A stretch of DNA of 64,000 bases from Caulobacter segnis. Its GTDB lineage: Bacteria > Pseudomonadota > Alphaproteobacteria > Caulobacterales > Caulobacteraceae. Numbering within the stretch: position 1 is the stretch's first letter; each line of letters opens with the position of its first letter. The DNA is taken from the NCBI RefSeq assembly GCF_019931575.1, contig NZ_CP082923.1, forward strand, positions 868,001 through 932,000, read 5' to 3'. Shown here in pieces: positions 52,903 through 62,174 of this stretch. A program made the translations under genes and the position numbers. Under the pieces are notes generated by a model. That model searched no databases, was not told the origin of the DNA, and saw nothing but the letters and a program-made list of their open reading frames with translations.

Positions 52903-55167
52903 TTGGCGGCATCTGGCATCGCCGTTCGAGGACCCCGCAGCCTGCTGCGGCAGATACGCGAGGCCATGGCCGGCGGCGGTCCCGCCCAGGCCAAGCTCGA
53001 CATGGTGGTGCGCACCATCGCCATCTCGATGGTGGCGGAAGTCTGCTCGATCTATCTGCGCCGCGCCTCGGGCGATCTCGAACTCTTCGCCACCGAGGGC
53101 CTGTCGCGCGAGGCCGTCCACGTCACCCGGATGAAGCCGGGCGAGGGCCTGGTCGGCGAGACCATGCGCCTGGGCCGACCGCTGAACCTGTCCGACGCCG
53201 CCAGCCATCCGCAGTTCTCGTACCGCCCGGAAACCGGCGAAGATCCCTACCATGCCTTCCTGGCCGTGCCGCTGCTGCGCGGCGGCCGCGCGATCGGGGT
53301 GCTGGTCGTCCAGAACCGCACCGAGCGGGTCTATGACGAGGAGGAGGTCGAGGACCTTCAGATCATCGCCATGGTGCTGGCCGAGATGGTCAGCTCCAGC
53401 GAGCTGCTGGGCGCCGACGAGCTCAAGGACGTCGAGCTGGCCCCGCACAAGCCCGAGCGGCTGAAGGGCTCGCGCTTCGCCGAGGGCCTGGCCTACGGCG
53501 TGGCCGTGCTGCACGAGCAGCCGGTGGTCCCCGAGACCCTGCTGTCCGACGACGCCCTGGCCGAGGAGGCCCGGCTCACCTACGCCATCGAGGCGCTGCA
53601 GACCCAGATCGACCAGATGCTGGAGGGCCAGCACGGCCTGGTCGGCGCGTCGTATGAGGTGCTGGAGACCTATCGCCTGTTCGCCCATGACCGGGGCTGG
53701 AACCGGGGCCTGCAGGAGGCCGTACGCTCGGGGCTGACCGCCGAGGCCGCCGTCGAGCGCGTGCGTTCCGAGCACCGCGCCCGCCTGGGCCAGGCTCGCG
53801 ACCCCTATCTGCGCGAGCGGCTGCACGACCTGGAAGACCTGAACGACCGGTTGCTGCGCCACCTGTCGGGCGACGTCCACGCCGTGCGCCAGCTGCCCGA
53901 CGACGCCATCCTGATCGCCCGGAACCTGGGTCCGGCCGACCTCTTGGAATACGACCGCACCAAGCTGAAGGGCATCCTCCTGGAGGAGGGCAGCGCCGCC
54001 AGCCACGCCGGCATCGTGGCCCGGGCGCTCGACATCCCCTGCGTCGGCCGCCTGATCGGCCTGCGCGACCGGGTCAGCGAGGGCGACCCGGTGGTGGTCG
54101 ACGCCGAGACGCAGGAAGCCTGGCTGCGGCCGCGTCCGGACGTGGTCAAGGCGTTGAAGGTCCGGATGGAGGTCCGCGCCCAGCGCAAGGCCGAGTTCGC
54201 CCGCCTGCGCGACACTCCGCCGATCACCAAGGACGGGGCCAAGATCACGCTGCTGATGAACGCGGGTCTGGCCGTCGATCTCGACATCCTGGCCGAGACC
54301 GGCGCGGAGGGCATCGGCCTGTTCCGCACCGAGTTCCAGTTCATGGTCGCCGAGGAGCTGCCGCGCCTGGAGGCCCAGACGGCGCTCTACGAGAAGGTGC
54401 TGGAGGCCGCCGACGGCATGCCGGTGACCTTCCGGACCCTGGACCTCGGCGGCGACAAGCTGCTGCCGTACATGGAGCTGGAGCGCGAGGACAATCCGGC
54501 CCTGGGCTGGCGCGCCGTGCGCATGGGCCTGGACCGTCCGGCCCTGCTGCGCATGCAGATCCGCGCCCTGATCAAGGCCGCCGCCGGCCGGCCGCTGAAG
54601 GTGATGTTCCCGCTGGTGGCCAATGTCGACGAGTTCCGCGCCGCGCGCTCGTTCGTCGACCAGGAGGTCGCCTGGGCCCTGAAGCGCGGCCGTCCCGCGC
54701 CGTCGCGCCTGGACGTCGGGGCGATGATCGAGGCCCCGTCGCTGCTGTGGCATTTGGACGCGCTGTTGCCGATGACCGACTTCGTTTCGGTCGGCACCAA
54801 CGACCTGATGCAGTACCTGTTCGCCGCCGACCGGGGCAATCCGAAGGTCTCGGACCGCTATGATCCGCTGTCGCCGGCCGCCCTGCGGGCGCTGAAGACC
54901 ATCCAGCAGGCCTGCGCCGACACCGGCACGCCGGTGTCCGTGTGCGGCGAGATGGCCGGCCGTCCGCTGGAGGCCTTCGCCCTTGTCGCCCTTGGTTTTG
55001 AAGGACTTAGCATGCCGCCGGCCGGTATCGGCCCGGTCAAGCAGATGGTGCTGTCGCTGGATCGCGAGGCCGCCCGCCGCAATGTCGAGGCCCTGCTGAA
55101 GGGCGCCGGCGGATCCCTGCGCGGCGAGATCGAGACCCTGGCCCGGAAACTGTACGTCGCGGTCTAG
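52903..55167 (+). CDS. ptsP: Nitrogen phosphotransferase enzyme I, PtsP (EI-Ntr)
   Basis: 754-residue PEP-dependent phosphotransferase that starts the PTS-Ntr regulatory chain (EI-Ntr to NPr to EIIA-Ntr). The N-terminal GAF domain (about 25-170) has the GEGLVGETMRLGRPLNLSDA segment and senses glutamine or a related signal. The phospho-His is in LEEGSAASHAGIVARAL (about 367). The PEP-binding barrel includes GLFRTEFQFM, TLDLGGDK and the Cys motif SVCGEMAG. Start is TTG 52903 after GGGAG. In Caulobacter this pathway controls (p)ppGpp level and cell-cycle entry; nothing else of the chain is in the window. Confidence 0.95.
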   Translation: MAASGIAVRGPRSLLRQIREAMAGGGPAQAKLDMVVRTIAISMVAEVCSIYLRRASGDLELFATEGLSREAVHVTRMKPGEGLVGETMRLGRPLNLSDAASHPQFSYRPETGEDPYHAFLAVPLLRGGRAIGVLVVQNRTERVYDEEEVEDLQIIAMVLAEMVSSSELLGADELKDVELAPHKPERLKGSRFAEGLAYGVAVLHEQPVVPETLLSDDALAEEARLTYAIEALQTQIDQMLEGQHGLVGASYEVLETYRLFAHDRGWNRGLQEAVRSGLTAEAAVERVRSEHRARLGQARDPYLRERLHDLEDLNDRLLRHLSGDVHAVRQLPDDAILIARNLGPADLLEYDRTKLKGILLEEGSAASHAGIVARALDIPCVGRLIGLRDRVSEGDPVVVDAETQEAWLRPRPDVVKALKVRMEVRAQRKAEFARLRDTPPITKDGAKITLLMNAGLAVDLDILAETGAEGIGLFRTEFQFMVAEELPRLEAQTALYEKVLEAADGMPVTFRTLDLGGDKLLPYMELEREDNPALGWRAVRMGLDRPALLRMQIRALIKAAAGRPLKVMFPLVANVDEFRAARSFVDQEVAWALKRGRPAPSRLDVGAMIEAPSLLWHLDALLPMTDFVSVGTNDLMQYLFAADRGNPKVSDRYDPLSPAALRALKTIQQACADTGTPVSVCGEMAGRPLEAFALVALGFEGLSMPPAGIGPVKQMVLSLDREAARRNVEALLKGAGGSLRGEIETLARKLYVAV

Positions 55168-55364
55168 GTCGATTTGTGGTCAAAGCTTGGCCGTTGACCT
55201 AAGCGCTGCCGTTTAGTCCATTGAATCCGGCTACTTAGTTTGTTACTCCAAACACTTGTTAACCTCCGTGCTGTACGGATTCGGGGAGCGTACGCGGCGT
55301 TCGCGCATCATCGGTTTTCGGGATGCGCGCCGAGGCGTGATTTTTGTGGGGCTGCTTACTCGCC

Positions 55365-56489
55365 ATGCCGCTGGATATGGGCAATGTGAGGCGGTTGCAT
55401 CTGGTCGCCGACGCCGATGCGGACGTCGCGGCCGAAGTGCATGACGCGCCGGTCGCCGACGCATCCGTCGTGGTCCTGCACCCCTCGCCGGACGAGGACG
55501 CCGATATCGGCGCGGCCCTGAGGTCCGCCCGGACCGCCCGGGGCATGAGCGCCCAGGACGTCGCCGAAGCCACCCGCATCCGCCAGAGCTATATCGAGGC
55601 GCTGGAAGCCATGCGCGTCGAGGACCTGCCCTCGCGCCCCTTCACCATCGGCTATGTTCGCGCCTATGCCAGCCTGCTGGGCCTGGACGCCGAGGCCGCC
55701 GTGGCCCGCTTCAAGCACGACGCCCCCGATGACGGCGGCGAGCTGCGCGCCCCGGTCGGCGTGCGCCGCGAGCGCGATCCGCGCCTGGCCATGATCTTCG
55801 CCGGCGGGCTGCTGGTGGTGGGCGCCATCCTGCTGTGGAACGTCGCCCAGCGCGCCATGGCCAAGGACGAGCCGCCGGCCCAGGTGGCTCCGGCCACCAC
55901 CTCGGCCCAAGTCCAGGCCCACGCCAGCAACAGCCAGGTCGCGCTCGGCGCGCCGCTGCCGGCCCCGGTCGAGTCGACCACGCCCGAACCCTACAAGACT
56001 CCCGGCCTCGACGACGCCGCCGCCAACGGCGGTTCGGTCGACGCGGCCAAGGCCGCCGCCAAGGCCCGCGCCGAGGCCGACGCCAAGGCGGGGGTCGTCG
56101 ATCCGGCGCTGCAGATCAAGCTGGGCGCGCCGTTCAAGGCCAAGGGCGCGGTGATGGGCGCCGCCCCCGGCGAGGGCTCGGGCGTCATCCTCCAGGCCCG
56201 CAAGGCCGCGACCCTGGTGGTGCGCGGCGGCGACGGCCAGGTCTATTTCGCCCGCGCCCTGGCGGCCGGCGAAGCCTATCGCGCCCCGCGCACGGCCGGC
56301 CTGATCGCCGACGTCTCGGATCCGGCGGTGTTCGAGGTCTACGGCAACGGCGCGCTGACCGGCCGCCTGCCGTCGAACTCGACCGCGCTGGGCAAGCTGG
56401 TTCCCGCCGCGCCGGTCGCGACGGCTGTGGCTCCGGCGGGTCCGGCGGCGGTTCCGACGGCCCAGCCGGTGGCTCCCAAGCCGCAATGA
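55365..56489 (+). CDS. RodZ-like HTH/transmembrane protein
   Basis: 374 residues from ATG 55365 (or 370 from the ATG at 55377). Residues about 45-110 form an XRE-type HTH_25 domain (ALRSARTARGMSAQDVAEAT, EDLPSRPFTIGYVRAYASLL). One membrane segment follows (LAMIFAGGLLVVGAILLW), then a Pro/Ala-rich linker and a periplasmic DUF4115-like domain (VRGGDGQVYFARALAAGEAY). RodZ links MreB to the cell-shape machinery. Placement directly before ispG matches E. coli rodZ-ispG. Repeat A2 lies between the two here. Confidence 0.88.
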   Translation: MPLDMGNVRRLHLVADADADVAAEVHDAPVADASVVVLHPSPDEDADIGAALRSARTARGMSAQDVAEATRIRQSYIEALEAMRVEDLPSRPFTIGYVRAYASLLGLDAEAAVARFKHDAPDDGGELRAPVGVRRERDPRLAMIFAGGLLVVGAILLWNVAQRAMAKDEPPAQVAPATTSAQVQAHASNSQVALGAPLPAPVESTTPEPYKTPGLDDAAANGGSVDAAKAAAKARAEADAKAGVVDPALQIKLGAPFKAKGAVMGAAPGEGSGVILQARKAATLVVRGGDGQVYFARALAAGEAYRAPRTAGLIADVSDPAVFEVYGNGALTGRLPSNSTALGKLVPAAPVATAVAPAGPAAVPTAQPVAPKPQ

Positions 56490-56621
56490 TCCCTTCTCCC
56501 CCTTGCGGGAGAAGGTGGCCGCGAAGCGGACGGATGAGGGGTTGAAAGCCCCATCCGAAACGCCGGTGCGACCCCTCATCCGTCGCCTGACGGCGACACC
56601 TTCTCCCACAAGGGGAGAAGG
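56490..56621. repeat. Long palindromic intergenic repeat, family A copy 2
   Basis: Outer arms CTTCTCCCCCTTGCGGGAGA and CTTCTCCCACAAGGGGAGAA with inner GATGAGGGGTTGAAA and CGACCCCTCATC segments, matching copy 1 at 18041-18170. It fills the gap between the RodZ-like gene and ispG. Confidence 0.87.
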
Positions 56622-56672
56622 AATGGGGAAGAGGCCTTCTATCCGCCCCCAACACCCTCTAAATTACCGCCC

Positions 56673-57812
56673 ATGGCCGCAGACCACACGCACGTCCGTC
56701 CCTGGCGCATGATCACGCGCCGGCAATCGCGCAAGATCCGCGTCGGCGATGTCGAGGTGGGCGGCGACGCGCCGATCACGGTGCAGTCGATGACCAACAC
56801 CCTGACCAGCGACGCCGCCGCGACGCTGGAGCAGATCCGCCAGTTGGAAGAGGCCGGGGCCGACATCGTCCGGGTCAGCTGCCCCGACACCGACTCGACG
56901 GCCGCGTTCAAGACCATCGCCCGCGAGGCCAAGGTCCCGCTCGTGGCCGACATCCACTTCCACTACAAGCGCGGCATCGAGGCGGCCCAGGCGGGCGCGG
57001 CTTGCCTGCGGATCAATCCGGGCAATATCGGCTCGCCCGACCGCGTCCGCGACGTGATCCAGGCCGCCCGCGACCACGGCTGCTCGATGCGGATCGGCGT
57101 CAACGCCGGCTCGCTGGAGCGCGAGCTGCTGGAGAAGTACGGCGAGCCGTGCCCCGAGGCGATGGTCGAGAGCGCCCTGAACCACGCCCGCATCCTGCAG
57201 GACCACGACTTCCACGAGTTCAAGATCTCGGTGAAGGCGTCCGACCCGTTCATGACCGTGGCCGCCTACTACCAGCTGGCCGAGGCCATCGACTGCCCGC
57301 TGCACCTGGGCGTGACCGAGGCCGGGGCCACGCGCACCGGCACGGTGAAGTCCTCGATCGGCATCGGCTCGATGCTGTGGGCCGGCATCGGCGACACCAT
57401 CCGCGTCAGCCTGGCCGCCGATCCCGTCGAGGAGATCAAGGTCGGCTTCGATATCCTGAAGTCGCTGGGCCTGCGCCACCGGGGCGTCAACATCATCGCC
57501 TGCCCGTCGTGCGCCCGGCAGGGCTTCAACGTCATCAAGACGGTCGAGGCCCTGGAAGAGCGGCTGGCCCATATCGCCACGCCGATGTCGCTGTCGATCA
57601 TCGGCTGCGTCGTCAACGGCCCGGGCGAGGCCCTGATGACCGACATCGGCTTTACGGGCGGCGGGGCCGGCGCGGGCATGGTCTACATGGCCGGCAAGCC
57701 CGACCACAAGCAGTCCAACGACGGCATGATCGACCACATCGTCGAGCTGGTCGAGAAGAAGGCCGCCGAGATCCAGGCGGCGCAGGCGGCCACCAGGGTC
57801 GCGGCCGAATAA
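56673..57812 (+). CDS. ispG: 4-hydroxy-3-methylbut-2-enyl-diphosphate synthase IspG
   Basis: Iron-sulfur enzyme of the MEP isoprenoid pathway, 379 residues. It begins with the conserved [20 protein letters not shown], then [19 protein letters not shown], and ends with the [4Fe-4S] cysteines in [10 protein letters not shown] and [11 protein letters not shown]. Start ATG 56673; a later ATG (56709) is possible. Its product supplies ubiquinone and undecaprenyl precursors. Confidence 0.97.
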   Translation: MAADHTHVRPWRMITRRQSRKIRVGDVEVGGDAPITVQSMTNTLTSDAAATLEQIRQLEEAGADIVRVSCPDTDSTAAFKTIAREAKVPLVADIHFHYKRGIEAAQAGAACLRINPGNIGSPDRVRDVIQAARDHGCSMRIGVNAGSLERELLEKYGEPCPEAMVESALNHARILQDHDFHEFKISVKASDPFMTVAAYYQLAEAIDCPLHLGVTEAGATRTGTVKSSIGIGSMLWAGIGDTIRVSLAADPVEEIKVGFDILKSLGLRHRGVNIIACPSCARQGFNVIKTVEALEERLAHIATPMSLSIIGCVVNGPGEALMTDIGFTGGGAGAGMVYMAGKPDHKQSNDGMIDHIVELVEKKAAEIQAAQAATRVAAE

Positions 57813-57816
57813 GGCT

Positions 57817-58233
57817 CTACGCCTCCTCGGCCATCACCCGCACCAGGTCGACGATCTGGCGGCGCACCCGGCCGGGGGCGATGCGGGGGAACAGCTCGGC
57901 CAGCTGCAGGCCCTCGGCGGTCTGCAGGAAGGTCTGCACCGTGCGGTCGGCCTGGGCGCCGGGACCGTCGGGCGCGGCCGCCTCGACCGGGTCGGGCAGG
58001 CCGTCGAAGAAATAGGTCACGTCGGTCCCCAGCAGGGACGCGATCCGGAACAGCTTGGACGCGCTGATCCGGTTCTCGCCGCGCTCGTACTTCTGGACCT
58101 GCTGGAAGGTCAGCTCCAGGGCGTCGGCCAGCTGCTCCTGGCTCACGCCGATCAGCTTGCGCCGCATCCGCACCCGGGCGCCCACGTGATGGTCGACCGA
58201 GCTCGCGCGCCGTCCGTCGGTGTCCTTGGCCAT
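57817..58233 (-). CDS. XRE-family transcriptional regulator
   Basis: 138 residues from ATG 58233, with GGAGAGG directly upstream. The XRE HTH is clear (ARVRMRRKLIGVSQEQLADA, LTFQQVQKYERGENRISASK), followed by LFRIASLLGTDVTYFFDG, the common extension in Caulobacterales regulators. The rest is helical (TVQTFLQTAEGLQLAELFPR), possibly for dimerisation. Convergent with ispG, with four bases between stops. Targets unknown. Confidence 0.9.
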   Translation of the reverse strand: MAKDTDGRRASSVDHHVGARVRMRRKLIGVSQEQLADALELTFQQVQKYERGENRISASKLFRIASLLGTDVTYFFDGLPDPVEAAAPDGPGAQADRTVQTFLQTAEGLQLAELFPRIAPGRVRRQIVDLVRVMAEEA

Positions 58234-58361
58234 GAACCTCTCCGCCACTCATCGTCAGGTGGCCGCATCCAACCCGAAAGTTGCGGTTCAACGAGGGCCC
58301 GTCTGTATCGGCGGCGTATCGAATTTGACGGCTTGATACAGGCGCGAAACGGCGCCCGGCC

Positions 58362-59231
58362 TCAGGAGGCGCTACGGGGCAGCAGCGCCGCGACCCGCGC
58401 CTCGCCGGTCAGGGCCTCGTGTCGACCGGGGCCGCCCCCTTGGCCGCCCTTGGACGGCGGCCCGTCGTCGGGGAAATCGGGTGGCAGGCCGTCGGCGGGG
58501 AAACCGGGCGGGCCGCCGCCGCCGCCGGGCGGGCCGCCCTTGGCGCGTGGCTGGGCCTTGCGGTCGACATGGACCGGGAAGTCGACGCGGAAGCGGTTCT
58601 CGCCCTCGGCCACGGCGGCGAAGGTCGCCTCGCCGCCCTGCTTGGCGATGCCGTCATTGCTGTTGAGCGTATCGCGCGTGCGGCCGCGCTTGTAGTCGGC
58701 GGCCTGCAGATAGAGGAACTCGTTGAGGGCGTCGGGCAGGAACACCTGCGAGGTCAGCAGGGTCCGTCCGTCCAGCCAGACCTTGTAGTGGATGTGGGTG
58801 GTGCGGCCCTCGTACCAGCCGGGATAGACGGTCATGAACGTCGCCACGCCCGCCACGTTGACCGGCTGGACGCCACGCAGGAAGCGGGCGGCCTTCAGCG
58901 CCGCTTCCGGTTCGCGGCCCGGCGCGTCGCCGAACCCGGAATAGCGCCCTTGCGCGTCGCAGTGCCAGACATCGACCCGCGCTCCGGGCAGCGGCGCGCC
59001 GGTCTCGTCGAAGACGTGGAAGCGCAGCTCGACCGCCACGCCCGGCAGGCCCTCGCGGATGTCGGCCCGCGCGGGGGCGCCGGACAGGTAGTAGGGGCCC
59101 TCGGTCACGGCGGGGGTCAGCTTGGGGGCGGGCTTGGACGTCGTCGCGCGGGCCTGGGCGGCGGTCGCGCCGGACGCCGCGCCCGTGGCCAGGCCGAGCG
59201 CCAGAAGGCCGCGCCGATGAAGATCCGTCAT
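58362..59231 (-). CDS. Tat-exported intradiol ring-cleavage dioxygenase-like protein
   Basis: 289 residues from ATG 59231. An RRGLLALGLATGAA signal with twin Arg suggests Tat export. The core resembles the protocatechuate 3,4-dioxygenase beta fold: GPYYLSGAP (Tyr ligand), DVWHCDAQGRYSGF, then YPGWYEGRTTHIHYKV with Tyr, His and His, the iron ligands. The C-terminal tail of about 65 residues is Gly/Pro/Asp-rich (GGPPGGGGGPPGFP), unusual for the family. The start overlaps the upstream gene stop (ATGA), so they are coupled. Confidence 0.85.
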   Translation of the reverse strand: MTDLHRRGLLALGLATGAASGATAAQARATTSKPAPKLTPAVTEGPYYLSGAPARADIREGLPGVAVELRFHVFDETGAPLPGARVDVWHCDAQGRYSGFGDAPGREPEAALKAARFLRGVQPVNVAGVATFMTVYPGWYEGRTTHIHYKVWLDGRTLLTSQVFLPDALNEFLYLQAADYKRGRTRDTLNSNDGIAKQGGEATFAAVAEGENRFRVDFPVHVDRKAQPRAKGGPPGGGGGPPGFPADGLPPDFPDDGPPSKGGQGGGPGRHEALTGEARVAALLPRSAS

Positions 59232-60268
59232 GGGTGTCCCTGGTGTTGTCGTCGGGGCGTTGTGGCGATCAGGCGTGGCGGGAGGAGGGCGCTGATCGTT
59301 TCGGCCCGGTCGTGATCTGCAACGTCGTGATCCGCAGCACGGGGCGCGGCCGGGGCGCGGGGCTCCGCCATCTCGCGGTCCCAGGCGGCCAGGACGCCCA
59401 GCTGGCGCAGCCGGACGAAGAGGCGCTGCACGTTTCCGCGATTGGCCTCGACCAGGGCCGCCAGGCGGGGACCCAGCGCGGCGGGCGCCGTGGCGACCAG
59501 GCCGCCGGGGCCTCGCCGGCAGAAGCCTCGCGCCGCGAGGCCGTGCAGGCGTCGCCGGACCGTCTCGTCGGAGATCTCCATCGGCTGGGACAGGGCGGCG
59601 ACCCGGATGGGACGGCCGACGCCCGCCGGATCGCGGGTCCAGGCCGCCAGCCGGTCGGCGTCCAGGCCGCGCGTGCTGGCCAGGGCCAGTTCCAGCAGCA
59701 CGCGGCTGCTGATCATGTCGCCGGTCAGGGCGATCAGGTCGTTGCAGGCGCGCAGCGTATATTCCGACAGCGCCCGATTGGCGGCCCGCACCGGCGGTTC
59801 GGGCGCGGTCGCCGCGGGCGCGGCCTCGCCGCCGTCCAGCGCGTTCAGGGCCTTGAGCGTCCCGTAGAACCGCCGCCCCCGATCGTAGCGGGCGCGCTGC
59901 TCGGCCATGTAGGCGGCCGAGGTCACCGCGTCGCGCGGCACGACGACGCCGTCGGAGTCGATCGACACCAGGCCGGCGCGGGCCATGGCCGAGAGTCGGC
60001 GGCGCACGGTCTCGAACGGCAGGCGCAGGGACTGGGCGACGCCGTTCATGCTGACCCGCCGCCGCAGCGCGTCGGGCGCGGAGACGTCCACGCCGCCGAA
60101 CAGGACGTCCAGCGCGCGGTCGCGATTGACCGGAGTCATGTTGGCGTCGAGCGTGGCGGTGAAGATCAGGGCGTCCAGCAGGTCGGCGTGCTGGCCGCGG
60201 GTGATCACGATCGTGTCGCGCACATAGGCGAGCGACGCGCGGGCGACCTCCCAGATCATCGTTTCCAT
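59228..60268 (-). CDS. Regulator-like protein with two winged-helix repeats
   Basis: 346 residues. Two HTH-like segments are similar to each other: VAQSLRLPFETVRRRLSAMA (about residue 77) and PMEISDETVRRRLHGLAARG (about 230), each followed by a wing-like turn (GLVSIDSDGVVV; GFCRRGPGGLVAT). This suggests an internal duplication of a winged helix. The N-terminus (ASLAYVRDTIVITRGQ) and middle are helical. No known ligand domain. It is translationally coupled to the dioxygenase-like gene. Confidence 0.7.
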   Translation of the reverse strand: METMIWEVARASLAYVRDTIVITRGQHADLLDALIFTATLDANMTPVNRDRALDVLFGGVDVSAPDALRRRVSMNGVAQSLRLPFETVRRRLSAMARAGLVSIDSDGVVVPRDAVTSAAYMAEQRARYDRGRRFYGTLKALNALDGGEAAPAATAPEPPVRAANRALSEYTLRACNDLIALTGDMISSRVLLELALASTRGLDADRLAAWTRDPAGVGRPIRVAALSQPMEISDETVRRRLHGLAARGFCRRGPGGLVATAPAALGPRLAALVEANRGNVQRLFVRLRQLGVLAAWDREMAEPRAPAAPRAADHDVADHDRAETISALLPPRLIATTPRRQHQGHP

Positions 60269-60484
60269 CCCGGCTCTTGTTAGGCCGTGTCGGCAGCGCC
60301 GGCGACACGCCCCGTGGAGCGCGCTGTCGCTAGTTCTGACGACGCAACCCTCGCGAGAAAACCACAGGATGGGTAACGGCGCGAGTGCGGCGAGATTAAA
60401 ACTATAGGTAGCTCCGTCGCGTCGCCCGCCGACACCGCTTCAGGCGGCCAGGCGCCCAATTCACCGTCTCGACAGGAGAGGCTG

Positions 60485-60793
60485 ATGCCGACCCAAGGAT
60501 TTCGTCACTTTCGCGCCGCGCGCGCCGGACTGATCGCGCTCTCGACCGTGCTGGCCTTGGCCGGCTCGGGCGCGCTCGCCGCGCCGGCCCCTGGAGCGCC
60601 GGAGAAGGCCCCCAAGCCGCCGCCCGCCAGCCAGGCCCAGTCGTCGGGGCCCGTGCCGAACTGCACCGCCGCCTGGAGCCCGCAACGCAGGCGATGCACG
60701 CTTGTCGGCGGCACGTGCCCGCAGGGGCGTCTGCCCGCCATGCATCCGGTGCCGGTCGGCAATCCGACGCACTGCACCTGCCAGTGCCACTAG
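60485..60793 (+). CDS. Small secreted Cys-rich protein
   Basis: 102 residues with a signal peptide (AGLIALSTVLALAGSGALA). The mature part is Pro/Ala-rich and then has six Cys in PNCTAAW, RRCTLVGGTCPQG and THCTCQCH, likely disulfide-bonded. It ends just upstream (about 80 bases) of the Vps62-like gene. GACAGGAGAGG precedes its ATG. No family recognised. Confidence 0.68.
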   Translation: MPTQGFRHFRAARAGLIALSTVLALAGSGALAAPAPGAPEKAPKPPPASQAQSSGPVPNCTAAWSPQRRRCTLVGGTCPQGRLPAMHPVPVGNPTHCTCQCH

Positions 60794-60872
60794 GCGAGAC
60801 GCCCGATCCGCTCTGATCTCAACCGCCGTGCGCCGCCTCGGAAGGGCGGCGCCGGCCCACGCGAGCACGTCC

Positions 60873-62168
60873 ATGTCACATCAAGCCGATCCGTTCTCGA
60901 CCCCCGAGGAAGCCGTCAGGGCGGCGATCCGGGCCGCTGACTTCGCAAATCGAGGCGTCCATTTTTCCCCGTTCCAGCTCAAGCCCGTGGCGTTCGAGCA
61001 GAGCTTCGAGGCGGTCTGGACGGCGCGGCCGTTCGTCGAGCGGGGCGAGAAGCATCCGAACGTCGCCTTCTTCCGGTATCGGCGAGACGGGGGGATATTC
61101 CGGCCGCTGGGCGACCTGATCGTCGCGGGCGATGGACGCCACCCCCTGGCGCCGCCCGCCGCGCAGCTGCTGTTCGCGCCTGGCCAGAACGACCCCGACT
61201 GCCTGCGGCATCCGGTGGGGCATCAGTGGATCCTGAACAATGAGGGCGGCAACGAGCCGGCCTTCAGCTATTGGCGCCTGATACCGCCGCCAGGCTACAC
61301 CGCCCTGGGGATCTGCTTCGGCTACGAGCAGCCGGACTACGAGAACTACTGGTGCGTGAAGAACGAATACCTGGCGTCGGCGGACCGCCGCGACGCCTGG
61401 CACCGGGACTGGATCTGGCGCAACAACGGCAACCTGTCGCAGCCGATCATGCCCAGCAAGCCGCCGCCGGTCGGCGAGCGCGTGATGTGGATGGTTCCGC
61501 CGACCTTCCTGAGCGACGAGGGGCAGGAACCCGCCAAGCTGCTGAAGCTGGGCGTGGCCTCCCTGCCGGTCGAGGAGATCCACAGCGTCCCGACCTACGA
61601 CCCGGACGTCACCTCCGACGACGAGACCGCGCCGGGCCTGAAGAAGGTCGCCATCGTGCCCTATACCGGCATCGCCGCGGATGGGGACTATCCCAACCAG
61701 TCGCTGGAGAGCCCCTTCTACTTCGTCGCGTGCGAGCCCCTGTGGCATTGCGACTCGACCTGGAGCGCGCCGGAGGGCGGATCCCAGTCGATCACCCAGG
61801 TCGCCGGTGTCAGCAAGACGGAGTCGACCAGCTTCACCGAGCAGACCTCGCTGACCGTGGACTGCAATATCGGCCTGGCGCTGGACGCCGTGAACTTGGG
61901 CGTGAATGCGTCCTTCACCCAGTCGTTCTCGCTGACCACGGACCACTCGTCTACGTCGTCGACCGAGGTGTCCAAGATGGTGACGATCGAGCTGCCGCAT
62001 TCGGACCTGGTGGCCATCTGGTCGCGCCAGGTGCGGATCGCCCTGTTCCGGATGGACGGATCCATCGTGTCCGAGGTCCAGTATTCGACTTACGATCAGC
62101 GCATGCTGTACGACAAGGCGTCGGGGCCCGAACAGCTGGTCGTGCTGCAGCCGGCCCTGGCCGACTGA
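60873..62168 (+). CDS. Vps62-like domain protein with a pore-former-like Ser/Thr-rich beta region
   Basis: 431 residues from ATG 60873. The N-terminal two-thirds resemble the Vps62/DUF946 family: FFRYRRDGGIFRPLGDLIVA and NNEGGNEPAFSYWRLIPPPG, then YTALGICFG. Residues about 305-405 are a Ser/Thr-rich alternating beta region with a hydrophobic hairpin between two polar stretches (VSKTESTSFTEQTSLTV, GLALDAVNLGVNASF, SFSLTTDHSSTSSTEV). That layout is seen in aerolysin-like toxins. No signal peptide is evident. Function is unknown; the pore-former idea is inference from pattern. Confidence 0.7.
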   Translation: MSHQADPFSTPEEAVRAAIRAADFANRGVHFSPFQLKPVAFEQSFEAVWTARPFVERGEKHPNVAFFRYRRDGGIFRPLGDLIVAGDGRHPLAPPAAQLLFAPGQNDPDCLRHPVGHQWILNNEGGNEPAFSYWRLIPPPGYTALGICFGYEQPDYENYWCVKNEYLASADRRDAWHRDWIWRNNGNLSQPIMPSKPPPVGERVMWMVPPTFLSDEGQEPAKLLKLGVASLPVEEIHSVPTYDPDVTSDDETAPGLKKVAIVPYTGIAADGDYPNQSLESPFYFVACEPLWHCDSTWSAPEGGSQSITQVAGVSKTESTSFTEQTSLTVDCNIGLALDAVNLGVNASFTQSFSLTTDHSSTSSTEVSKMVTIELPHSDLVAIWSRQVRIALFRMDGSIVSEVQYSTYDQRMLYDKASGPEQLVVLQPALAD

Positions 62169-62174
62169 CCGTCG

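Noticed and set aside
60702..60872. Upstream extension of the Vps62-like frame to 60702
   Set aside because: It would overlap the secreted Cys-rich gene and has Arg-rich shadow composition; ATG 60873 begins the recognisable protein.
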